Assembly: GCA_012274175.1 (NCBI GenBank)
Contig: JAAOZZ010000214.1
Location: 1 to 15,659, forward strand
Source of the DNA: Betaproteobacteria bacterium
GTDB taxonomy: Bacteria > Pseudomonadota > Gammaproteobacteria > Burkholderiales > Usitatibacteraceae
Length of the DNA stretch: 15,659 nt
Direction: 5' to 3'
Shown: one piece after another, positions 6,419-14,505 of the stretch
How positions within the stretch are numbered: the stretch's first letter is position 1
Layout of the letters: each line of letters starts with the position of its first letter
Translations under genes and position numbers: made by a program
Notes under the pieces: model-generated
What the model saw: the letters and a program-made list of their open reading frames with translations, nothing else
Databases searched by the model: none
Told to the model about the DNA's origin: nothing

Positions 6419-7135
6419 ATGGCTACCAAAGACCAGAAACCGGACAAGGACGCGAAGGGCGCGAAGGCGAAGCAGGGGGGCGGCAAGCCCCCGGCGGCCG
6501 ACGCGAAGCCCGCGAAGGTATCGAAGGCGCCCAAGCAGGCGAAGGGCGACAAGCCCGCCGCAAAGGAGGCCGCGCCCACGCAGCCCCCGCGCCTGCAGGT
6601 GCAGTACCGCGACGCGATCGTGCCGGCGCTCATGAAGAAGTTCGGCTACAAGACCCAGATGCAGGTGCCGCGAGTCACCAAGATCACGCTCAACATGGGC
6701 GTGGGCGAGGCGGTCGCCGACAAGAAGATCCTCGAGAACGCCGGGGGCGACCTGCAGAAGATCGCGGGCCAGAAGCCGGTGGTGACCAAGTCGAAGAAGT
6801 CGATCGCCGGCTTCAAGATCCGCACCGGCTATCCCGTGGGAACGATGGTGACGCTGCGCAATCGCAGGATGTACGAGTTCCTCGACCGCCTGGTCACCAT
6901 CGCGCTGCCGCGCGTGCGCGACTTCCGCGGCGTGTCGGGAAGGGCCTTCGACGGCCGCGGCAACTACAACATGGGCATCAAGGAACAGATCATCTTCCCC
7001 GAGATCGAGTACGACAAGGTCGACGCGCTGCGGGGTTTGAACATTTCCATCACCACCACCGCGAGATCCGACGAGGAAGCCAAGGCGCTCCTCGCCGCGT
7101 TCCGGTTCCCGTTCAGGACTGAGAGGGCTGCGTAA
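6419..7135 (+). CDS. rplE: 50S ribosomal protein L5 with long N-terminal extension
   Basis: L5 binds 5S rRNA and contacts P-site tRNA in the central protuberance. The core (about residues 58-238) is unmistakable: [40 protein letters not shown], and [20 protein letters not shown]. The protein is 238 residues against about 179 in E. coli. The excess is residues 1-57, a Lys/Ala/Pro-rich segment with no predicted fold. No ATG, and no GTG or TTG with a convincing ribosome binding site, occurs near the usual L5 start, and ATG 6419 has only a weak GAGAG site (6406-6410). A perfect AAAGGAGG lies internally at 6562-6569. The stop overlaps the rpsN start as TAATG. Confidence 0.95.
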   Translation: MATKDQKPDKDAKGAKAKQGGGKPPAADAKPAKVSKAPKQAKGDKPAAKEAAPTQPPRLQVQYRDAIVPALMKKFGYKTQMQVPRVTKITLNMGVGEAVADKKILENAGGDLQKIAGQKPVVTKSKKSIAGFKIRTGYPVGTMVTLRNRRMYEFLDRLVTIALPRVRDFRGVSGRAFDGRGNYNMGIKEQIIFPEIEYDKVDALRGLNISITTTARSDEEAKALLAAFRFPFRTERAA

Positions 7136-7440
7136 TGGCCAAGCTTGCCGTCATCAACCGCCAGGCGAAACGCGAAGCCATGGTGAAGAAGTACGCCGAG
7201 AAGAGAAAGCAGTTCAATTCGATCATCCGCGACCCGAAGGCCACGGACGATGCCCGCGACGAGGCGCGCGCGAAGATCCAGGCGATGCCCCGCGACGCCT
7301 CCCCCGTGCGCCTGCGCAACCGCTGCGCCATCACGGGACGGCCCCGCGGCACGTTCCGCAAGTTCGGCCTCGCGCGCAACAAGATCCGCGAGATTGCGAT
7401 GCGCGGCGAAATCCCCGGAATGATCAAGGCGAGCTGGTAG
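7135..7440 (+). CDS. rpsN: 30S ribosomal protein S14, zinc-independent form
   Basis: S14 (101 residues) is a 30S head protein. The length and the lack of paired CXXC motifs mark the long, zinc-free C- form; only one cysteine is present, in [20 protein letters not shown]. The ending [20 protein letters not shown] then ASW is the universal tail. The start codon shares its first base with the rplE stop (TAATG). The rpsH ribosome binding site (AGGAG) overlaps this gene's TAG stop, an arrangement that suits coupled translation. Confidence 0.97.
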   Translation: MAKLAVINRQAKREAMVKKYAEKRKQFNSIIRDPKATDDARDEARAKIQAMPRDASPVRLRNRCAITGRPRGTFRKFGLARNKIREIAMRGEIPGMIKASW

Positions 7441-7450
7441 GAGCCCATAC

Positions 7451-7846
7451 ATGAGCATGAGTGACCCCATCGCCGACATGCTGACCCGCATCCGCAACGC
7501 CCAGGCTACGGAAAAGGTGAGCGTGATGGTGCCGGCATCGAAGGTGAAGCACGCCATCGCCCAGGTCCTCAAGGACGAGGGCTACATCGAGGACTTCGCG
7601 CAGCGCGACATGGACGGCAAGCCCGTGATCGAGATCGGGCTCAAGTACTACGCCGGCAAGCCCGTGATCGAGAAGATCGAGCGAGTCTCACGCCCGGGAC
7701 TGCGCATCTACAAGGGGCGCGAGGACATCCCCCAGGTGATGAACGGCCTGGGAGTCGCCATCGTGTCCACGTCCCGGGGCGTGATGACGGACCGGCGCGC
7801 CCGCGAGACGGGCATCGGCGGCGAAGTGCTCTGCATCGTGGTCTAA
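7451..7846 (+). CDS. rpsH: 30S ribosomal protein S8
   Basis: S8 (131 residues) is a primary 16S rRNA binder and, in E. coli, the translational repressor of the spc operon. It begins [20 protein letters not shown], matching the family start. It ends with [20 protein letters not shown], the [20 protein letters not shown] motif and VV, the RNA-binding C-terminal domain with the conserved STSRGVMTD. The first ATG (7451) is preferred over the second (7457) because AGGAG (7439-7443) is seven bases upstream and the family commonly starts MSM. Confidence 0.98.
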   Translation: MSMSDPIADMLTRIRNAQATEKVSVMVPASKVKHAIAQVLKDEGYIEDFAQRDMDGKPVIEIGLKYYAGKPVIEKIERVSRPGLRIYKGREDIPQVMNGLGVAIVSTSRGVMTDRRARETGIGGEVLCIVV

Positions 7847-7857
7847 AGGAAAGCGAC

Positions 7858-8391
7858 ATGTCCCGAATCGCCAAGTACCCCGTCGTGATCCCCGATAAGG
7901 TCGAGGTCACCCTGGGCGCCTCCGAGCTCACGGTGAAGGGCCCCCTGGGCACCCTCACGCAGTCGATCGCGCGCGACGTCGTCGTCAAGCGCGACGGCGA
8001 CAAGGTCACCTTCGCCGCGGCCAACGAGAGCAAGGAAGCCAACGCGCTTTCCGGCACGATGCGCGCCATCGTCGCCAACATGGTGCACGGCGTGAAGCAG
8101 GGCTTCGAGAAACGCCTGTCGCTGGTGGGCGTGGGCTACCGCGCCCAGGCCCAGGGCAACAAGGTGAACCTCACGCTGGGATTCTCGCATCCGATCGTGC
8201 ACGCGCTGCCCGACGGCGTGAAGGCCGAGACCCCCACGCAGACCGAGATCGTGATCAAGGGCGTGGATCGCCAGAGGGTGGGCCAGGTCGCCGCCGAGAT
8301 CCGCGCCTACAAGGGGCCCGAGCCCTACAAGGGCAAGGGCGTGCGCTACACGGGCGAGCAGGTTGCGCTCAAAGAAACGAAGAAGAAGTGA
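7858..8391 (+). CDS. rplF: 50S ribosomal protein L6
   Basis: L6 (177 residues, usual length) lies near the factor-binding site of the 50S subunit. It begins [20 protein letters not shown], has two repeated alpha/beta domains, and ends with the signature [20 protein letters not shown]. The ribosome binding site is AAAGGAAAG (7846-7854). Unlike most genes here, it is followed by a 134-base gap that holds a tandem repeat before rplR. Confidence 0.98.
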   Translation: MSRIAKYPVVIPDKVEVTLGASELTVKGPLGTLTQSIARDVVVKRDGDKVTFAAANESKEANALSGTMRAIVANMVHGVKQGFEKRLSLVGVGYRAQAQGNKVNLTLGFSHPIVHALPDGVKAETPTQTEIVIKGVDRQRVGQVAAEIRAYKGPEPYKGKGVRYTGEQVALKETKKK

Positions 8392-8418
8392 TGATGAATA
8401 CGAAGATCGGGCAGCGGG

Positions 8419-8514
8419 GCGATCGTTGGAGCGGACGGCAAGCCGCCGCTCAACTCCGCAAGCAGCGCGATCGTTGGAGCGGACAGCAAGCCGCCGCTCA
8501 ACTCCGCTAGCAGG
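8419..8514 (+). repeat. Tandem 48-bp hairpin repeat between rplF and rplR
   Basis: Two adjacent 48-base units (8419-8466 and 8467-8514) are identical except at three positions: G/A at 8437/8485, A/T at 8460/8508 and the last base. Each starts GCGATCGTTGGAGCGGAC and can form a hairpin: TTGGAGCGG (8426-8434; 8474-8482) with CCGCTCAA (8446-8453; 8494-8501), with one bulged G. Copy 1 can add an upper CGG/CCG helix; the G-to-A change in copy 2 breaks it. The unit is a multiple of three, so no frame shifts between copies. It looks like a REP-like or other short palindromic intergenic repeat that duplicated; the family is not recognised. Confidence 0.85.
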
Positions 8515-8525
8515 GGATCTAGGAC

Positions 8526-8879
8526 ATGGACAAGAAAGTTTCGAGACAGCGCCGTGCCGCCAAGACGCGCGTGCGCATCGGCCGGCAGGAAGCGGTGCGC
8601 CTCACGGTGCACCGCACCAACCAGCACATCTACGCCCAGGTGATCGATGCGACGGGCGGCAAGGTGATCGCATGCGCCTCGACGCTCGAGAAGGAAGTGC
8701 GCGCGACGCACCCCAACGGGGGCAAGAAGGACGCCGCCGCCGAGGTGGGCAAGAGGATCGCCGAGAAGGCGAAGGCCGCGGGCGTGACCCAGGTGGCCTT
8801 CGACCGCGCCGGCTTCAGCTACCACGGCCGCGTGAAAGCGCTGGCCGAAGCCGCCCGCGAGGGCGGACTCAAGTTCTAA
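8526..8879 (+). CDS. rplR: 50S ribosomal protein L18
   Basis: L18 (117 residues, usual length) binds 5S rRNA with L5 and L25. The sequence [20 protein letters not shown], the pattern [20 protein letters not shown] and the ending [20 protein letters not shown] are diagnostic. The start is ATG 8526: a stop codon lies in frame just before it (8520-8522). The likely ribosome binding site is AGGGGA (8512-8517), eight bases upstream, which begins in the last bases of repeat copy 2; the closer AGGA at 8521 is only one base from the ATG and too close. The gap to rplF makes coupling with rplF unlikely. Confidence 0.97.
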   Translation: MDKKVSRQRRAAKTRVRIGRQEAVRLTVHRTNQHIYAQVIDATGGKVIACASTLEKEVRATHPNGGKKDAAAEVGKRIAEKAKAAGVTQVAFDRAGFSYHGRVKALAEAAREGGLKF

Positions 8880-8889
8880 GGACGGCGAC

Positions 8890-9405
8890 ATGGCGAAAAT
8901 GGACCACCGCGGCGGCTCCGACGACAAGAGCGACGGCCTGCGCGAGAAGATGATCTCGGTGAACCGCGTCACCAAGGTGGTGAAGGGCGGACGCATCCTG
9001 GGCTTTGCCGCCCTCACGGTGGTGGGCGACGGCGACGGCTCGATCGGCATGGGCAAGGGCAAGGCGCGCGAGGTGCCGGTGGCCGTTCAGAAGGCGATGG
9101 AACAGGCCCGGCGCAACATGGTGAAGATCCCCCTGAAGAGCGGGACGATCCACCACGACGTGCTCGGCCGCCACGGGGCCACGCGGGTGATGATGAAGCC
9201 CGCGGTCGAGGGCAACGGCATCAAGGCGGGCGGCGCCATGCGCGCGGTCTTCGAGGTGATGGGAGTGACCAACATCTCCGCCAAGTGCCACGGCTCGACC
9301 AATCCCTACAACGTCGTGCGCGCGACCCTCGACGGACTCGGCCAGCAGCGCCGCCCGTCGGAGATCGCGGCCAAGCGCGGCAAGAAGGTCGAAGAGATCG
9401 CCTGA
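8890..9405 (+). CDS. rpsE: 30S ribosomal protein S5
   Basis: S5 (171 residues) has an N-terminal double-stranded RNA-binding fold and takes part in decoding accuracy and the mRNA entry site. Visible motifs are [20 protein letters not shown], the spectinomycin-region loop, then [20 protein letters not shown], and [20 protein letters not shown]. The N-terminus adds an Asp/Gly-rich segment ([13 protein letters not shown]) that varies between species. AAGGA (8878-8882) lies seven bases upstream and overlaps the rplR stop. Confidence 0.98.
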   Translation: MAKMDHRGGSDDKSDGLREKMISVNRVTKVVKGGRILGFAALTVVGDGDGSIGMGKGKAREVPVAVQKAMEQARRNMVKIPLKSGTIHHDVLGRHGATRVMMKPAVEGNGIKAGGAMRAVFEVMGVTNISAKCHGSTNPYNVVRATLDGLGQQRRPSEIAAKRGKKVEEIA

Positions 9406-9415
9406 GGATCGAGTC

Positions 9416-9625
9416 ATGTCTGCAGACCAGAAGAAGCCGGCCGGTTCCGCCAAGACGATCAAGGTCACGCTCGTGAAGGGCTTGCGCGGCACGATCCACA
9501 AGCATCGCGAGTCGGTGAAGGGCCTGGGGCTCAAGCACCGCGAGCACTCGGTGCACGTGGCCGATACGCCCGCGATCCGCGGAATGATCAACCAGGTGAG
9601 CTACCTGGTGAAGGTCGAGGAATAA
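9416..9625 (+). CDS. rpmD: 50S ribosomal protein L30
   Basis: L30 (69 residues; about 59 in E. coli) is a small 50S protein. The core [20 protein letters not shown], the pattern [20 protein letters not shown] and the end [15 protein letters not shown] are typical. The extra ten N-terminal residues ([10 protein letters not shown]) are Lys/Pro-rich, as in several neighbours. GAGGA lies about eight bases before the ATG. It is ten bases after rpsE and six before rplO. Confidence 0.96.
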   Translation: MSADQKKPAGSAKTIKVTLVKGLRGTIHKHRESVKGLGLKHREHSVHVADTPAIRGMINQVSYLVKVEE

Positions 9626-9631
9626 GGGACC

Positions 9632-10162
9632 ATGGAACTCAACACCATCAAGCCGGCCGCCGGCTCGAAGAAGAACCCGAAGCGCGTCGGGCGCGGCATC
9701 GGCTCGGGGCTGGGCAAGACCGCGGGCCGCGGCCACAAGGGACAGAAATCGCGCGCGGGCGGCTTCCACAAGGTGGGTTTCGAGGGCGGCCAGATGCCGC
9801 TGCAGCGCCGGCTTCCCAAGCGGGGCTTCCTCGCGGTGACGATCACGAAGGCGGCCGAGGTGCGCTCCGGCGACTTGGCCAAGGTCGAGGGCGAAGCGAT
9901 CGACCTCGCGAGCCTCAAGAAGGCCGGACTCGTGTCCGCAGGGGTCGAGCGCGCCAAGATCATTCTCGCCGGCGCGGTGTCCAAGGCGTTCAAGGTGTCG
10001 GGCCTGGGGGCCAGCAAGGGCGCCCGGGCGGCGATCGAGCAGGCCGGCGGCAGCGTGGCCGAGATGGTGGCCGCGCCCGTCCTGGACAAGCTCGTGGCGA
10101 AAGCGGGCAAATCCTCGGGCAAGCCCGCAGCCAAATCCGCGGCCAAGCCCGCGGCCAGGTAA
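9632..10162 (+). CDS. rplO: 50S ribosomal protein L15
   Basis: L15 (176 residues; about 144 in E. coli) is a late-assembly 50S protein. The Gly/Arg-rich N-terminal region includes [20 protein letters not shown] then GQKSRAGG, and the conserved [17 protein letters not shown] follows. The C-terminal domain includes [20 protein letters not shown]. The excess length is a C-terminal Ala/Lys tail, the last part being [19 protein letters not shown]. The ribosome binding site AAGGGA (9625-9630) is close to the ATG. It precedes secY by 18 bases. Confidence 0.97.
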   Translation: MELNTIKPAAGSKKNPKRVGRGIGSGLGKTAGRGHKGQKSRAGGFHKVGFEGGQMPLQRRLPKRGFLAVTITKAAEVRSGDLAKVEGEAIDLASLKKAGLVSAGVERAKIILAGAVSKAFKVSGLGASKGARAAIEQAGGSVAEMVAAPVLDKLVAKAGKSSGKPAAKSAAKPAAR

Positions 10163-10180
10163 GTACCGGAGACCCCTGCA

Positions 10181-11503
10181 TTGTCGTCCAATCCCTTCGC
10201 GACCCTCGGCAAGCTCGGCGACCTGAAGCGCCGCCTGTGGTTCCTGGCGGGCGCGCTCGTCGTCTACCGCGTGGGCGCGCACATCCCGGTGCCGGGCATC
10301 GACCCGGCCGAGCTGGCGAAGCTCTTCAACCAGAACCGGGGCGGAATCCTGGACATGTTCAACATGTTCTCGGGAGGGGCGCTTTCGCGCTTCACGATCT
10401 TCGCCCTGGGGATCATGCCCTACATCTCGGCCTCGATCATCATGCAGCTGCTGACGGTGGTCTCGCCGCAGCTGGAAGCCCTCAAGAAGGAGGGGGAGGC
10501 GGGGCGGCGCAAGATCACCCAGTACACGCGCTACGGCACGGTGGTGCTCTCGCTCTTCCAGGCGCTGGGTATCTCGATCGCGCTCGAGTCCCAGCGCGGC
10601 CTCGTGCTCGACCCGGGCCTCGCGTTCCGCTTCACCACCGTGGTGACGCTCATGACCGGCACGATGTTCCTCATGTGGCTGGGCGAGCAGATCACCGAGC
10701 GCGGGATCGGCAACGGCATCTCGATGATCATCTTCGGGGGCATCGTGGCGGGACTTCCCCACGCGATCGCGGGCACCCTCGAGCTGGTGCGCTCCGGGGC
10801 CATGTCGGTGTTCATCGCGCTGCTCATCTTCGCCATCGTGGCCGGGGTGACCGCCGTGGTGGTGTTCATCGAGAAGGGCCAGCGGCGCATCCTGGTGAAC
10901 TACGCGAAGCGCCAGGTCGGCAACCGGCTCTACGGCGGCCAGAGCTCGTTCCTGCCGCTCAAGCTCAACATGTCGGGCGTGATCCCGCCGATCTTCGCCT
11001 CGTCGATCATCCTGTTCCCCGCCACGCTCGCGAGCTGGTTCGGCTCCAACGAGCACATGACGTGGCTGAAGGACGTGTCGGCCGCGCTCTCGCCCGGGCA
11101 GGCGCTCTACATCCTGCTCTACGCCTCGGCGATCATCTTCTTCTGCTTCTTCTACACCGCGCTCGTCTTCAACTCGAAGGAGACGGCCGACAACCTGAAG
11201 AAGAGCGGGGCCTTCGTGCCCGGGATACGCCCTGGCGACCAGACCGCGCGCTACATCGACAAGATCCTCACGCGCCTGACGCTGATCGGCGCGATCTACA
11301 TCACGCTCGTGTGCCTGGTGCCCGAGTTCATGCATTCCCAGTACAACGTGCCGTTCTACTTCGGCGGCACTTCGCTGCTGATCGTGGTGGTCGTCACCAT
11401 GGATTTCATGGCGCAGCTCCAGGCCTACCTCATGTCGCACCAGTACGAGAGCCTGCTCAAGAAGGCGAACTTCAAGGGCGGCTCGGGCCTGCCGGTGCGT
11501 TGA
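10181..11503 (+). CDS. secY: Protein translocase channel subunit SecY
   Basis: SecY (440 residues) forms the inner-membrane protein-conducting channel with SecE and SecG, driven by SecA. The product shows about ten membrane segments starting near residue 19, the plug-region segment IPVPGIDP, the [20 protein letters not shown] stretch of transmembrane helix 2, and the cytoplasmic C5 loop motif [15 protein letters not shown] with Arg350 matching the SecA-critical Arg357 of E. coli. The start is TTG 10181, with GGAG (10168-10171) nine bases upstream; no ATG or GTG gives the expected N-terminus [20 protein letters not shown]. The TTG may limit synthesis relative to the ribosomal proteins. Confidence 0.97.
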   Translation: MSSNPFATLGKLGDLKRRLWFLAGALVVYRVGAHIPVPGIDPAELAKLFNQNRGGILDMFNMFSGGALSRFTIFALGIMPYISASIIMQLLTVVSPQLEALKKEGEAGRRKITQYTRYGTVVLSLFQALGISIALESQRGLVLDPGLAFRFTTVVTLMTGTMFLMWLGEQITERGIGNGISMIIFGGIVAGLPHAIAGTLELVRSGAMSVFIALLIFAIVAGVTAVVVFIEKGQRRILVNYAKRQVGNRLYGGQSSFLPLKLNMSGVIPPIFASSIILFPATLASWFGSNEHMTWLKDVSAALSPGQALYILLYASAIIFFCFFYTALVFNSKETADNLKKSGAFVPGIRPGDQTARYIDKILTRLTLIGAIYITLVCLVPEFMHSQYNVPFYFGGTSLLIVVVVTMDFMAQLQAYLMSHQYESLLKKANFKGGSGLPVR

Positions 11504-11505
11504 CG

Positions 11506-11724
11506 ATGGCCAAGGAAGAAACGATCCAGATGCAGGGGGAGATCGTCGAGACGCTCCCCAACGCGATGTTCAGGGTGAAGCTCGAGAACGGGCACGTGGT
11601 CCTGGGACACATCTCCGGGAAGATGCGCATGCACTACATCCGCATCCTTCCCGGCGACAAGGTGACCGTGGAGCTCACACCCTACGATTTGACCAAGGCG
11701 CGGATCACCTTCCGCGCCAAGTAA
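11506..11724 (+). CDS. infA: Translation initiation factor IF-1
   Basis: IF-1 (72 residues, exactly the family length) is an OB-fold protein that occupies the A site of the 30S subunit during initiation. The pattern [20 protein letters not shown], then [20 protein letters not shown] and [20 protein letters not shown] is diagnostic. The ATG lies two bases after the secY stop, so it is likely coupled. The position between secY and rpmJ matches betaproteobacteria and Gram-positive bacteria and differs from E. coli, where infA is elsewhere. Confidence 0.97.
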   Translation: MAKEETIQMQGEIVETLPNAMFRVKLENGHVVLGHISGKMRMHYIRILPGDKVTVELTPYDLTKARITFRAK

Positions 11725-11735
11725 GGAGAACGACG

Positions 11736-11849
11736 ATGCGAGTGCAGGCTTCCGTCAAGAAAATCTGCCGCAAGTGCAAGATCGTGCGGCGCAAGCGCGT
11801 GGTGCGCGTGATCTGCACCGACCCGCGCCACAAGCAGCGCCAGGGCTGA
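11736..11849 (+). CDS. rpmJ: 50S ribosomal protein L36, zinc-binding form
   Basis: This 37-residue gene encodes L36, the smallest 50S protein. The sequence [20 protein letters not shown] then [17 protein letters not shown] keeps the zinc-ribbon ligands Cys11, Cys14, Cys27 and His32, so this is the C+ form. AAGGAGA (11723-11729) overlaps the infA stop and is six bases before the ATG. It is in the usual place between infA and rpsM; the 38 bases to rpsM hold nothing notable besides the rpsM ribosome binding site. Confidence 0.97.
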   Translation: MRVQASVKKICRKCKIVRRKRVVRVICTDPRHKQRQG

Positions 11850-11887
11850 AGCGCTGTCGCCGCCACGACGCAACCCCGAGGACAACC

Positions 11888-12262
11888 ATGGCCCGTATTG
11901 CAGGAATCAACATCCCGAACCACCAGCACGCCGCGATCGCGCTCACCGCGATCTTCGGCATCGGACGCTCGCGCGCGCGCCAGATCTGCGACACGGTCGG
12001 CGTGCGCCAGTCGGCCAAGATCAAGGACCTGACCGACGCCGAGATGGACAAGCTGCGCGAGCAGGTGGCCAAGTTCACGGTGGAAGGCGACCTGCGCCGC
12101 GAGACGTCGATGAACATCAAGCGGCTGATGGACCTGGGCTGCTACCGCGGCGTGCGCCACAAGAAGGGGCTGCCCGTGCGCGGCCAGCGCACCCGCACCA
12201 ACGCCCGCACCCGCAAGGGTCCGCGGAAGGCCGTGCGGCTGTCCAAGTCCGCCACCGCCTAA
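11888..12262 (+). CDS. rpsM: 30S ribosomal protein S13
   Basis: S13 (124 residues) is a 30S head protein that contacts P-site tRNA and forms bridges with L5. It begins [20 protein letters not shown], has the helix-hairpin segment [17 protein letters not shown], and ends with [18 protein letters not shown] followed by a basic tail. ATG 11888 gives the conserved N-terminus; the open frame upstream through rpmJ is not homologous. GAGGACAACC precedes the ATG. It starts the alpha-operon genes proper (S13-S11-S4-alpha-L17). Confidence 0.98.
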   Translation: MARIAGINIPNHQHAAIALTAIFGIGRSRARQICDTVGVRQSAKIKDLTDAEMDKLREQVAKFTVEGDLRRETSMNIKRLMDLGCYRGVRHKKGLPVRGQRTRTNARTRKGPRKAVRLSKSATA

Positions 12263-12283
12263 CCGAGAAAAGGAAGCAATCCC

Positions 12284-12679
12284 ATGGCCAAGGCACCCGC
12301 CGCGACGCGCGTCCGCAAGAAGGTGAAGAAAGTCGTCTCCGAGGGCATCGCCCACGTGCACGCGTCGTTCAACAACACCATCATCACCATCACCGACCGC
12401 CAGGGCAACGCGCTTTCCTGGGCGACCTCCGGGGCCGCGGGCTTCAAGGGCTCGCGCAAGTCCACCCCGTTCGCGGCCCAGGTGGCCGCCGAGTCCGCCG
12501 GGCGCGCCGCCCAGGAGCACGGGGTGAAGAACCTCGAGGTGCGCATCAAGGGCCCGGGCCCGGGGCGCGAGTCCGCCGTGCGCGCCCTGAACGCGCTGGG
12601 GCTCAAGATCATCTCGATCGCGGACGTAACGCCCGTGCCGCACAACGGATGCCGGCCTCCCAAGCGCCGTCGGATGTGA
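12284..12679 (+). CDS. rpsK: 30S ribosomal protein S11
   Basis: S11 (131 residues) lies on the 30S platform near the E site. The segments [40 protein letters not shown] and the C-terminus [17 protein letters not shown] are invariant in the family. AAAAGGAAG (12268-12276) provides the ribosome binding site. A strong hairpin lies in the 62-base spacer after it, before rpsD. Confidence 0.98.
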   Translation: MAKAPAATRVRKKVKKVVSEGIAHVHASFNNTIITITDRQGNALSWATSGAAGFKGSRKSTPFAAQVAAESAGRAAQEHGVKNLEVRIKGPGPGRESAVRALNALGLKIISIADVTPVPHNGCRPPKRRRM

Positions 12680-12686
12680 CGCAACG

Positions 12687-12712
12687 GGGAGCGCCCGGCA
12701 CCCGGGCGCCCC
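12687..12712 (+). other. GC-rich hairpin between rpsK and rpsD
   Basis: GCGCCCGG (12691-12698) pairs perfectly with CCGGGCGC (12702-12709) around the loop CAC, and GGG (12687-12689) pairs with CCC (12710-12712) with A12690 bulged. That gives 11 pairs. It is followed by ACCAGTACAGAG rather than a T-run, so it is unlikely to be a standard intrinsic terminator. The location before rpsD makes attenuation, mRNA processing or S4 autoregulation possible; none is shown. Confidence 0.6.
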
Positions 12713-12741
12713 ACCAGTACAGAGATCATTAGGAGAACACC

Positions 12742-13362
12742 GTGGCACGCTATACCGGACCCAAGTGCAAGCTCTCGCGGCGGGAAGGCACCGACCTCTT
12801 CCTGAAGAGCGCGCGCCGCTCGCTCGACACGAAGTGCAAGCTGGACTCGCGCCCCGGACAGCACGGCGCCAAGTCCACCCGCATCTCGGAGTACGGCACG
12901 CAGCTGCGCGAGAAGCAGAAGATCCGCCGCATGTACGGCGTGCTCGAGCGCCAGTTCCGCAACTACTTCGACAAGGCGATCACCAAGCGCGGCGCCACGG
13001 GCGAGGTGCTGCTCCAGATGCTGGAGAGCCGCCTGGACAACGTCGTCTACCGCATGGGCTTCGCGTCCACGCGCGCCGAGGCCCGCCAGCTCGTGTCCCA
13101 CAAGTCGATCGAGGTGAACGGCAAGTCCGTGAACATCCCCTCGTACCTGGTGCGCGCGACCGACACCGTGTCCGTGCGCGAGAAGTCGCGCGGACAGCTT
13201 CGCATCAAGGCATCCCTCGACCTCGCGGAGCAGAACGGCTTCCCGAGCTGGGTCGAGGTCGATTCCAAGAACTTCAAGGGCACGTTCAAGCAACTGCCCG
13301 ACCGCGCGGAGTTCGCCTCCGACGTGAACGAACAGCTGGTGGTCGAGCTTTACTCGAAGTAA
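12742..13362 (+). CDS. rpsD: 30S ribosomal protein S4
   Basis: S4 (206 residues, usual length) nucleates 30S assembly, shapes the mRNA entry site and represses the alpha operon in E. coli. The start is GTG 12742, translated as the conserved [20 protein letters not shown], with TAGGAGAA (12730-12737) five bases upstream. The S4 RNA-binding domain is visible in [20 protein letters not shown] and [20 protein letters not shown]. The end [11 protein letters not shown] is the standard C-terminus. Cysteines at the N-terminus are few, so this is the zinc-free type. A 66-base spacer to rpoA follows with no clear promoter. Confidence 0.98.
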   Translation: MARYTGPKCKLSRREGTDLFLKSARRSLDTKCKLDSRPGQHGAKSTRISEYGTQLREKQKIRRMYGVLERQFRNYFDKAITKRGATGEVLLQMLESRLDNVVYRMGFASTRAEARQLVSHKSIEVNGKSVNIPSYLVRATDTVSVREKSRGQLRIKASLDLAEQNGFPSWVEVDSKNFKGTFKQLPDRAEFASDVNEQLVVELYSK

Positions 13363-13428
13363 CCGGCAGGACTCGAAGCAAACGCTGGAGCTCGCTTCCT
13401 CAAACGCATCTGGCAGAGGTACCCCCGA

Positions 13429-14406
13429 ATGCAAAGCACCGCCACGAATTTCCTGAAGCCCCGCATCATCGACGTCCAGAACCTCACGCCCACCCACGCG
13501 AAAGTTATCATGGAGCCCTTCGAGCGCGGCTACGGCCACACGCTCGGCAACGCGCTGCGCCGCATCCTGCTTTCCTCGATGCCCGGCTACGCCGCGACGG
13601 AAGTGAAGATCGCGGGCGTGCTGCACGAGTATTCCACCATCGAAGGCGTGCAGGAGGACGTGGTCGACGTCATCCTGAACCTGAAGGGCGTGGTGATGAA
13701 GCTGCACAACCGCGCCGAGGCCACCTTGAAGCTGAAGAAGGCCGCCGCCGGGCCGGTGACCGCCGCCGACATCGAGCAGACCCACGACGTCGAGATCATC
13801 AATCCCGACCACGTGATCGCGCACCTCACCCAGGGCGGCAAGATCGACATGACGATCAAGATCGAGAAGGGGCGCGGATACGTTCCGGCCACTTCCCGCC
13901 GCCAGGACGACACGCGCACCATCGGCTCGATCCTGCTCGACGCCTCGTTCTCGCCGGTGCGCCGGGTGAGCTACCAGGTGGAGAGCGCGCGGGTCGAGCA
14001 GAGGACGGACCTGGACCGCCTGGTGATCGACATCGAGACCAACGGCGTGATCGAGCCGGAGGAAGCGGTGCGCTATTCCGCGAGCGTGCTCGTCGACCAG
14101 CTCTCCGTGTTCGCCTCCCTGCAGTCCACGAGCGAGGAGCGCGTCGAGAGCGCCCAGCCGCAGGTCGATCCGATCCTGCTGCAGCCCGTCGACGACCTGG
14201 AGCTCACGGTGCGCTCGGCCAACTGCCTCAAGGCCGAGAACATCTACTACATCGGCGACCTGATCCAGCGCACCGAGAACGAGCTGCTGAAGACCCCCAA
14301 CCTCGGCCGCAAATCGCTGAACGAGATCAAGGAAGTGCTCGCCTCCAAGGGCCTCACCCTCGGCATGAAGCTGGAGAACTGGCCGGTGGCGGGCCTCACG
14401 AAGTGA
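13429..14406 (+). CDS. rpoA: DNA-directed RNA polymerase subunit alpha
   Basis: The alpha subunit (325 residues) dimerises to scaffold RNA polymerase assembly and contacts UP elements and activators. The N-terminal domain has [20 protein letters not shown] then [10 protein letters not shown], the dimerisation and beta-contact region. The C-terminal domain begins near residue 245 and contains [20 protein letters not shown]; Arg262 and Asn265 correspond to the DNA-binding Arg265 and Asn268 of E. coli. It ends [15 protein letters not shown]. No strong ribosome binding site is visible; GAGG at 13415-13418 is about ten bases upstream. The gene sits in the normal alpha-operon place. Confidence 0.98.
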   Translation: MQSTATNFLKPRIIDVQNLTPTHAKVIMEPFERGYGHTLGNALRRILLSSMPGYAATEVKIAGVLHEYSTIEGVQEDVVDVILNLKGVVMKLHNRAEATLKLKKAAAGPVTAADIEQTHDVEIINPDHVIAHLTQGGKIDMTIKIEKGRGYVPATSRRQDDTRTIGSILLDASFSPVRRVSYQVESARVEQRTDLDRLVIDIETNGVIEPEEAVRYSASVLVDQLSVFASLQSTSEERVESAQPQVDPILLQPVDDLELTVRSANCLKAENIYYIGDLIQRTENELLKTPNLGRKSLNEIKEVLASKGLTLGMKLENWPVAGLTK

Positions 14407-14423
14407 TGTTCCCCCGCCCACCT

Positions 14424-14445
14424 GGGAGAGGGTAAGCCTTCTCCC
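14424..14445 (+). terminator. Hairpin with short T-run between rpoA and rplQ (possible weak terminator)
   Basis: GGGAGAGGG (14424-14432) pairs with CCTTCTCCC (14437-14445), nine pairs with one G-T wobble and a four-base loop TAAG. TTTCC follows, a very short T-run. It could terminate a fraction of transcripts and reduce L17 relative to alpha, or only stabilise the message. The spacer from 14446 to 14505 is unusually A-rich for this region and holds the rplQ ribosome binding site AAAGGAAAG. Confidence 0.4.
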
Positions 14446-14505
14446 TTTCCAAAACCACAATACCAATAAGGCTGAATAAGCCAAGAGAGTGAAAGGAAAG
14501 CAACC

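Noticed and set aside
8448..8479. Integron attC-like half sites in the rplF-rplR repeat (GCTCAAC fits RYYYAAC)
   Set aside because: The partner GTTGGAG does not fit GTTRRRY at the last base, the spacing is too short for an attC site, and no integrase or cassette is nearby.
8419..8514. CRISPR array
   Set aside because: Only two adjacent copies with no unique spacer between them and no cas genes.
8363..8953. Frame through the tandem repeat giving a 16-residue protein repeat (RSLERTASRRSTP-type)
   Set aside because: It only reads as a repeat protein because the 48-bp unit is a multiple of three; it overlaps rplF, rplR and rpsE and has no proper start.
9221..11440. Long open frame on the minus strand (about 739 codons) opposite rpmD-rplO-secY
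   Set aside because: It is His/Arg/Asp-rich with no recognisable domain, lies exactly opposite well-identified genes, and is the kind of shadow frame that high third-position GC creates.
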